Source: AWTP1-13 sp963832445 (GTDB lineage: Bacteria > Pseudomonadota > Alphaproteobacteria > Rhizobiales > Hyphomicrobiaceae). From it: DNA of 64,000 nucleotides. Where the stretch lies: contig CAWHUM010000022.1 of the NCBI GenBank assembly GCA_963832445.1, positions 1 to 64,000 of the forward strand, read 5' to 3'. Positions 58,876 through 64,000 of the stretch are shown here, in pieces (the stretch's first letter is position 1; the number at the start of each line of letters is the position of its first letter). The notes below the pieces were generated by a model, which did not search any database, was not told the DNA's origin, and was given only the letters and a program-made list of their open reading frames with translations. The position numbers and the translations under genes were made by a program.

Positions 58876-60711
58876 ATGGCGCACCGCTGCGACTTCCGGC
58901 CAATGGCCGCTGCCGACCTGTCTTTGATGCGCCGCTGGCTGGAGAGCCCTCACATGCGGGAATGGTGGGGCGAACCCGAGACCGAAATCGGCTATGTCGT
59001 CGACATGATCGAGGAGCGCGACACCACCCGGCCGTTCATCTTCTCGGTCGATGGCGAACCGGTGGGCTACATCCAGTACTGGTTCATCGGTCACCATCAG
59101 AACGCCACCTGGATCGCCGACCATCCCTGGATCGCGGAATTGCCGTCCGAGGCGGTTGGCGTCGACCTGTCGATCGGCGATCCTGCGAAGCTAGCGCAGG
59201 GAATTGGCTCAGCGGCGTTGCGGGAGTTCACCGAGCGCCTGGTCAGGCAAGGCCACCGGACGATCATCATCGACCCTGACCCGGACAACCGCCGCGCCGT
59301 GCGAGCCTATGAGAAGGCCGGCTTCCGCGCCATCCCGCAGCTTCTGGGCCGGACGGGCGACACGCTCATCATGCAATACGATTTGAAAGACGAACGACCC
59401 CCACCAATGACCAGCTTCTCCCCCCGCGAGATCGTCTCCGAGCTCGACCGCTTCATCGTCGGCCAGAAGGACGCCAAGCGCGCGGTGGCGATCGCACTCC
59501 GCAACCGCTGGCGGCGCCAGCAGCTCCCCGACGATCTGAAGGAGGAGGTGCTGCCCAAGAACATCCTGATGATCGGCCCGACGGGCTGCGGCAAGACCGA
59601 GATCTCGCGCCGCCTAGCCAGGCTCGCCGGTGCCCCGTTCCTCAAGGTGGAGGCAACCAAGTTCACCGAGGTTGGCTACGTGGGCCGCGACGTCGATTCC
59701 ATCGTGCGCGACCTGGTGGAGGTCGGAATCTCGCTGATGCGCGAGAGCAAGCGCCGCGAGGTCAAGGCCCAGGCCGAGAAGAACGCCGAGGAGCGGGTGA
59801 TCGATGCGCTGGTCGGCCCCGAGGCCAGGCCCATGACGCGCGAGGAGTTCCGGCGCAAGCTGCGGGGTAACGACCTCAACGACAAGGAGATCGAGATCCA
59901 GGTGGCGGAGGCGGGGCCGCAGTTGCCCACCTTCGACATTCCCGGCGGCCAGGTCGGCATGATCAATTTGAACGAGATGCTTGGCAAGGCCTTCGGCCAG
60001 CGCACCAAGCCGCGCAAGATGACCGTGGGTCAGGCCTACGACATCCTGGTAGCGCAGGAGAGCGACAAGCTGCTCGACCAGGACCAGCTGGTGCAGGATG
60101 CTGTGAAGAGCGTCGAGAACGACGGCATCGTGTTCCTCGACGAGATCGACAAAGTGTGCTCGCGCTCGGAAGGCGGCCGCATCGGCGCCGACGTCTCGCG
60201 CGAAGGCGTGCAGCGCGACCTGCTGCCGCTGCTGGAGGGAACCACCGTGTCCACCAAGTACGGGCCGGTGAAGACCGACCACGTCTTGTTCATCGCCTCG
60301 GGCGCGTTCCACATGGCCAAGCCCGCCGACCTGCTGCCCGAGCTGCAGGGCCGGCTGCCGATCCGGGTGGAGCTGAAGCCCCTGACGACGGAGGATTTGC
60401 GGCGCATTCTCGTCGAGCCCGAGGCGAGCCTGATCAAGCAGTATGTGGCGCTGCTGGCGACCGAGGGCGTGACCTTGCAGTTCGCCGACGATGCCATCGA
60501 TGCGCTGGCCGACATCGCCGCGCAGGTGAACTCGACGGTGGAGAACATCGGCGCGCGCCGGCTGCAGACGGTGATGGAGCGCGTGCTGGACGAGATTTCG
60601 TTCGACGCCACCGACAAGGGCGGCGAGACCATCAGGATCGATGCGGCCTACGTCAAGGCGCGGATCGGCGACCTCGCCAAGAACGCGGATTTGAGCAAGT
60701 TCATCCTGTAG
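58876..60711 (+). CDS. hslU: GNAT acetyltransferase and HslU ATPase joined in one open frame
   Basis: A 611-codon frame. Residues 1-about 170 are a GNAT domain of the AAC(6')/IucB kind, with the acetyl-CoA loop QGIGSAALREF and DPDNRRAVRAYEKAGF. Residues 178-611 are a complete HslU of 434 residues: start MTSFSPREIVSELDRFIVGQ, Walker A GPTGCGKTE, Walker B VFLDEIDK and the C-terminal LSKFIL that enters HslV. In related bacteria the two are usually separate genes. The joint is LKDERPPPMTS with no stop and no ribosome site. At the HslU Met the DNA reads ATGA, so with one C fewer in the preceding CCCCC run the GNAT gene would end in a TGA overlapping the hslU ATG. A real fusion and a one-base insertion are both possible. 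Confidence 0.9.
   Translation: MAHRCDFRPMAAADLSLMRRWLESPHMREWWGEPETEIGYVVDMIEERDTTRPFIFSVDGEPVGYIQYWFIGHHQNATWIADHPWIAELPSEAVGVDLSIGDPAKLAQGIGSAALREFTERLVRQGHRTIIIDPDPDNRRAVRAYEKAGFRAIPQLLGRTGDTLIMQYDLKDERPPPMTSFSPREIVSELDRFIVGQKDAKRAVAIALRNRWRRQQLPDDLKEEVLPKNILMIGPTGCGKTEISRRLARLAGAPFLKVEATKFTEVGYVGRDVDSIVRDLVEVGISLMRESKRREVKAQAEKNAEERVIDALVGPEARPMTREEFRRKLRGNDLNDKEIEIQVAEAGPQLPTFDIPGGQVGMINLNEMLGKAFGQRTKPRKMTVGQAYDILVAQESDKLLDQDQLVQDAVKSVENDGIVFLDEIDKVCSRSEGGRIGADVSREGVQRDLLPLLEGTTVSTKYGPVKTDHVLFIASGAFHMAKPADLLPELQGRLPIRVELKPLTTEDLRRILVEPEASLIKQYVALLATEGVTLQFADDAIDALADIAAQVNSTVENIGARRLQTVMERVLDEISFDATDKGGETIRIDAAYVKARIGDLAKNADLSKFIL
59390..59410 (+). other. GNAT-HslU junction with C5 run and hidden ATGA overlap
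   Basis: The junction holds GACGAACGACCCCCACC, then AATGACC. In the reading frame used it codes DERPPPMT. In the frame one base off, the TGA at 59408-59410 overlaps the HslU ATG at 59407-59409, the usual four-base coupling of operon genes. The homopolymer of five C is a likely place for an insertion. Confidence 0.8.
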
Positions 60712-60799
60712 CCTCCCGCGCTCTCGCGATGCGCACTCCGGCCCCGGGCCGGGGCAATCGAACCGGTCTTAATCCAAGCTGGCTCGACAACAGCTGCGC

Positions 60800-61297
60800 T
60801 CACGAAACCTTGGGCTGGGCGCGGCAGGCGGCGTCGCCTGCGCGCGACAATAGCATGTGCAGCGGATAGCTGCGCCGGAAGAGCTGGAAAGCGCCGTCCG
60901 TGCTGCCCACGACCGAAAGCATGAGCTGCCTTGCCGGCGACTCGTGGGCCGGGCGGGGATAAAGGCTTGCCCTGACCTTGTATGGCTCGGTGCCCTCCGA
61001 GCGTTGGTAGCTGCCCCGGAACTCCACCTGTGAATGGTTCGCCGTCCCTGGGTTCAGCTGAAAAGCAACGCGGCCGCAGCTGTTGTCGGCCTTCACCTCG
61101 ACGCCACACCAGGACGCCCCGCAGGGTGCCAAGTCGTATGTGAGCAGGCATGCCGTGCCATTGCAGTCCTTCTCGCCGAAGCGTGGAATCGAGCTCCACC
61201 GCCCGGCGAGCTCCGATGCTGCAATCTCGGCTGCCGCTGGGCACGCCACGGCCATGATGCAGACGAGAGCCACCGCTAGCCTCTGACGGATGATCAC
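60800..61297 (-). CDS. small secreted protein, unknown function
   Basis: A protein of about 165 residues with a signal peptide (LAVALVCIMAVACPAAA). The mature part has several cysteines (KDCNGTACLL, APCGASWCGV, DNSCGRVAF) and reads like the DUF2147-like/lipocalin-type group, starting SELAGRWSSIPRFGEKDCNG. The GTG at 61297 is one possible start; the frame extends further and overlaps the next gene head. Divergent from the DUF2306-like gene. Confidence 0.6.
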   Translation of the reverse strand: MIIRQRLAVALVCIMAVACPAAAEIAASELAGRWSSIPRFGEKDCNGTACLLTYDLAPCGASWCGVEVKADNSCGRVAFQLNPGTANHSQVEFRGSYQRSEGTEPYKVRASLYPRPAHESPARQLMLSVVGSTDGAFQLFRRSYPLHMLLSRAGDAACRAQPKVS

Positions 61298-61940
61298 GGT
61301 CGCGCCAAAGGAAAGGAATGGGAGTGCGTACGTACTGCGTGCCGCGGCGCTCATGCTGCTCCTCCTGTCGTTCCCCGCCGCCGCGTTGGCCATCGGCGCG
61401 GCGTTGGGCCTGGTCCGGCTGCCCTATGAATTGTCGCTGCTCGACCAGCGTCTGCCGCTACTCTTCCGCGGGCACATGGCCTCGGCCGGGCTGGCCTTGC
61501 TGCTGATACCGACCGCCATCGCTCTGCATGGGCTCAGCCTGCACAGGATTGTTGGCCGAAGCGCGGCGATCCTCGTTGTGATGGGTGGCGCGACAGCGCT
61601 GCCCGTCGCGCTCGCCAGCGACGCGACCTGGCCGGCGCGGGCCGGATTCTTCGCCCAAGGCCTCCTGTGGATCGCCCTCACGCTGACCGCGGTGGCGGCG
61701 ATCCGCCGGCGCCAGTATCAGCGGCACATGTGGCTGATGCTCGCGGTGGCGGCGGTCGCTTCGGGGGCGCTGTGGCTGCGACTCGCCATGGCGGTGGCGG
61801 TGAGGTTGGACGTTCCGTTCGACACAGTCTATGCGCTCGCGGCCTGGGGGTGCTGGATGCTGCCCTTGAGCAGCATCGGCCTGCTCGCCCGCGCGGCCGG
61901 GTTGATAGCGCGCGATCCGACGGGGCGCGCTACCCACTGA
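61290..61940 (+). CDS. DUF2306-like membrane protein
   Basis: A 216-residue protein with about six membrane helices. The motif order FRGHMASAGLALLLIPTAIA, LHRIVGRSAAILVV, RAGFFAQGLLWIALTLTAVA and RRRQYQRHMWLMLAVAAV fits the DUF2306 family, in which paired His residues near the membrane may bind haem or metal. The start at 61290 overlaps the minus-strand gene head and is uncertain; a later start near 61353 would remove the polar leader. Function unknown. Confidence 0.65.
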   Translation: MITVAPKERNGSAYVLRAAALMLLLLSFPAAALAIGAALGLVRLPYELSLLDQRLPLLFRGHMASAGLALLLIPTAIALHGLSLHRIVGRSAAILVVMGGATALPVALASDATWPARAGFFAQGLLWIALTLTAVAAIRRRQYQRHMWLMLAVAAVASGALWLRLAMAVAVRLDVPFDTVYALAAWGCWMLPLSSIGLLARAAGLIARDPTGRATH

Positions 61941-62066
61941 AAAGAATACCGGAAGCGAGCTTTGCGCTGGCGCACAGGCTCCTATGTGGTAGCCCTACCC
62001 TTCAGCAACCTTGGGTTGCGATAGGAAGCCGGAGGGGTACAGCTACCCCGCGACGAGGAGGGACCC

Positions 62067-63035
62067 ATGCGGCTTTGGCAGGCAACGCTCGTGATTGTGA
62101 TACTGCTTGCATCTGCCATACACTCGACATCCGCACGGGCAGAGTTTCCCGAGCGGCCCATCCGCATCGTCGTCCCGTTCGGCCCCGGCGGCCTGGCCGA
62201 CATCACCATGCGGCACCTGGGCCAGAAACTGACCGAGCGCACCGGCCAGCAGGTGGTGATCGAGAACCGCCCGAGCGCGGGCGGCATTCTGGCGGCCGCC
62301 GCCGTCACCTCCGCTGCACCCGACGGGTACACGCTGTTCGTGCTGTCGAGCGGCATCGCCATCAGCCGCTCGCTAATGAAATCGCTGCCGTTCGATCCGG
62401 TGGTGGCGTTCACACCCGTGTCCACGGTCGCCTTCTTCGACCTGCTGGTGCTGGTCAAGGGCGACTCCAAGCTGCGCTCCATCGCCGACGCGCTTGCCGA
62501 CGCGCGCGCCGCGCCCGACAAGTTCAACATCGGCACAATCAATCGCGGCAGCACGCAGAACACGGCCGGGGAGCTGCTGCGCTCGACCACCGGCGTCAAG
62601 ATGACGATCGTGCCGTTCCGCAGCACGGGCGAGGTCGCGACCGCTCTCCTGCGCGGCGACGTCACGGTCGCGGTGGAGAGCTATGCGGCGCTCAAAGCCC
62701 AGATCGACGAGGGCGCGCTCCGCGCCATCGCCGGCACCGGCAACGTGCGCTCGGCGCTGCTGCCCAATGTGCCGACGCTGCGCGAGAGCGGTGTCAAGGC
62801 CGAGGTAGTCGGGTGGAACGCGCTGGTAGCGCCCGCGGGCACGCCGCCGCAGGCGGTCGCCACGCTCAACCGCCACATCCGCGCCATCGTCGACAGCCCG
62901 GAATTCAAGGCGCGCATGCGCGAGCTCGGCACCGAGGCACGCTCCAGCACGCCGCAGGAGCTGGGCACGCGGCTCAAGGCCGACATCGAGAAGTGGGCAA
63001 TCGTCGTCAAGCAGGCCGGGATCGCGCCCCAGTAG
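62067..63035 (+). CDS. orphan TctC/Bug family substrate-binding protein
   Basis: A 322-residue periplasmic binding protein. After a signal peptide (VIVILLASAIHSTSARA) it reads FPERPIRIVVPFGPGGLADI, VVIENRPSAGGILAAAAV and LPNVPTLRESGVKAEVVGWN, the Bug-family pattern. GAGGAGGGA precedes the ATG. No tctA or tctB lies next to it; the only set in the window is at 20.8-24.1 kb and has its own TctC. It may be a sensor or may share a distant permease. Confidence 0.92.
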   Translation: MRLWQATLVIVILLASAIHSTSARAEFPERPIRIVVPFGPGGLADITMRHLGQKLTERTGQQVVIENRPSAGGILAAAAVTSAAPDGYTLFVLSSGIAISRSLMKSLPFDPVVAFTPVSTVAFFDLLVLVKGDSKLRSIADALADARAAPDKFNIGTINRGSTQNTAGELLRSTTGVKMTIVPFRSTGEVATALLRGDVTVAVESYAALKAQIDEGALRAIAGTGNVRSALLPNVPTLRESGVKAEVVGWNALVAPAGTPPQAVATLNRHIRAIVDSPEFKARMRELGTEARSSTPQELGTRLKADIEKWAIVVKQAGIAPQ

Positions 63036-63231
63036 CCGGGCGGCAGATATCCGCAATGCCCCGACGAAGGATGCGGGTGTCAGCAGGGTCGCAGAAGTGC
63101 CAGAAGCAGAAAGTCCGAGTGATGAGCACCACGCTTGCCAACGCTCCAGTAGCGGGGCTTGAGCCAGATGGCGTGGTCCTTGTAAAGTCTCTTCCTTGGT
63201 CTTTCCGACGTTGCGTGGGGACTAGTTGTCA

Positions 63232-64000
63232 ATGACCGCTCGGTGCCATTGGTTGCATTATGCTCTCGCCACGCTTTCCGTCGCCTTACCGACGGTAGCG
63301 TGGTCCCAGTCAGGGGATCAAGCAAAGAACGATGGGGTGCAAATAATCACGCCGCACGCTGCCACTTCCCTGCCTGAATACTGGAGCGGGGAGCGGATGC
63401 TGAACGCAACTCCGAAGGAAGCCCCTGAGGCTTCACCGGATGAGCAGCGCGAGATCGAAAACAACGCGGCGAAGCCCAGTCAGCCCAATGACATCCTGAC
63501 GCTTCCCCGGCTCGATCTCACAGAGTTTGGCGCTCCCCACGAAGCGGACGTGTCCGCCGATCCATACCGGCATGCCGGTAAACTGCACTTCACGATGGGC
63601 GGCAAAGACCACAGCTGCACAGCACAATTTGCGGGGGACCTCAGCGTGCTGCTGACCGCTGCGCATTGCGTCCGTGACGCGCAGACGGGGGAGTGGGCCA
63701 CGAACGTGGTATTCCATAGAGGCTTCTACCGTGGCGACGCCAAACAGATCGTCGAGTCAGTCTGCCTGTCTACCAAACATGGTTGGGTGACGGAAGGCAA
63801 GGGGCGTTACAAATGGGACTACGCGTTCATCAAGACGAGCACGCCTTCCAAGAGCGGCCACTTCGGTTTGCAGCTATTTGCGCCAAATGTGGAATGGCAA
63901 GCCATTGGCTATCCCTCCAACTTTGGCCAAGGCCGGATCATGATGCGGGTGCATGGGGCGAAGGGATCGTTCAACGCAGACATTGTTCAAATGCTTGGCA
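63232..64000 (+). CDS. trypsin-like serine protease (3' end outside window)
   Basis: An open frame of 256 codons runs off the window end. It begins ATG 63232 with a signal peptide (LHYALATLSVALPTVAWSQ) and a polar pro-region rich in Glu, Asn and Pro. The protease domain begins near residue 120. The catalytic His is in LLTAAHCVRDA, and the probable Asp is in KWDYAFIKTS. The Ser would lie past the edge. It is an exported S1-family peptidase resembling the V8/glutamyl-endopeptidase group. GGGGA lies about 10 nt before the ATG. Base composition looks less GC-rich than that of the neighbours. Confidence 0.8.
   Translation, partial: MTARCHWLHYALATLSVALPTVAWSQSGDQAKNDGVQIITPHAATSLPEYWSGERMLNATPKEAPEASPDEQREIENNAAKPSQPNDILTLPRLDLTEFGAPHEADVSADPYRHAGKLHFTMGGKDHSCTAQFAGDLSVLLTAAHCVRDAQTGEWATNVVFHRGFYRGDAKQIVESVCLSTKHGWVTEGKGRYKWDYAFIKTSTPSKSGHFGLQLFAPNVEWQAIGYPSNFGQGRIMMRVHGAKGSFNADIVQMLG

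Noticed and set aside
63080..63325. 81-codon minus-strand frame with a transposase-like look
   Set aside because: The segment KRLYKDHAIWLKPRYWS looked suggestive, but it cannot be matched to a named family and half of it lies antisense to the well-supported protease gene.

Overview
The window reads as chromosomal DNA of a high-GC alphaproteobacterium, most likely of the Hyphomicrobiales (Rhizobiales) type. The argument rests on hisB lying divergent to hslV and hslU, on the DUF2628-hisH-hisA-hisF gene order, on a fused FdsG/FdsB formate dehydrogenase subunit, on several tripartite tricarboxylate transporter (TTT) proteins, and on small REP-like palindromes between genes. No rRNA, tRNA, CRISPR array, prophage or complete insertion sequence was seen.

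Layout. 0-8.3 kb: end of an iron/polyamine-type ABC permease, then catabolic genes (MmgE/PrpD, an atypical SDR, an M24 peptidase-like protein, an alpha/beta hydrolase, a GntR/FCD regulator, a divergent PanB paralog) and two small membrane proteins separated by a pair of CTAG-bounded palindromes. 8.3-14.3 kb: a fatty acid hydroxylase/sterol desaturase-family protein, a five-gene branched-chain-amino-acid-type ABC transporter operon broken by about twenty frameshifts, and a small DUF6166-like gene. Three copies of TGATATATCA sit at the heads of these units. 14.5-31.2 kb is a one-carbon/oxalate island: NAD-dependent formate dehydrogenase (alpha subunit, fused gamma-beta subunit, and a cupin between them), TerC, a TctA-TctC-TctB transporter, a GntR/FCD regulator, oxalyl-CoA decarboxylase, formyl-CoA transferase, a 10-formyl-tetrahydrofolate hydrolase-like protein and formate-tetrahydrofolate ligase. 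Three 17-bp palindromes of the form TGGYAY-N5-RTRCCA lie at the formate dehydrogenase promoter and between tctA and gntR, which suggests one regulon.

31.2-43 kb: small secreted proteins, an RraA-like protein, a tandem universal stress protein, an orphan BcsS-like protein, a phasin, a hydrolase with one frameshift, an MFS transporter, and the prkA-DUF444-spoVR stress operon. 43-58.2 kb, minus strand, holds a dispersed histidine cluster: hisB, then about 10 kb of unrelated genes, then DUF2628, hisH, hisA, a Uma2-family nuclease gene and hisF. The genes between include copper-related proteins, a hydroxyacid dehydrogenase, an orphan TAXI protein, an S9 peptidase, an MFS transporter, a MaoC hydratase and an L,D-transpeptidase with an extra degenerate domain. 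58.3-60.7 kb: hslV, then one open frame joining a GNAT acetyltransferase to HslU. 60.8-64 kb: a secreted protein, a DUF2306-like membrane protein, an orphan TctC and the start of a trypsin-like protease that runs off the window.

How the genes fit together. In the oxalate/C1 island, formyl-CoA transferase and oxalyl-CoA decarboxylase would turn oxalate into formyl-CoA and formate. Formate can be oxidised to CO2 with NADH by the Fds enzyme, or activated onto tetrahydrofolate by Fhs, and the hydrolase-like protein could adjust the 10-formyl-THF pool. Most other genes look like ordinary housekeeping or uptake functions. Two apparent novelties, the GNAT-HslU fusion and the broken ABC operon, each depend on single-base insertions and need read-level confirmation.
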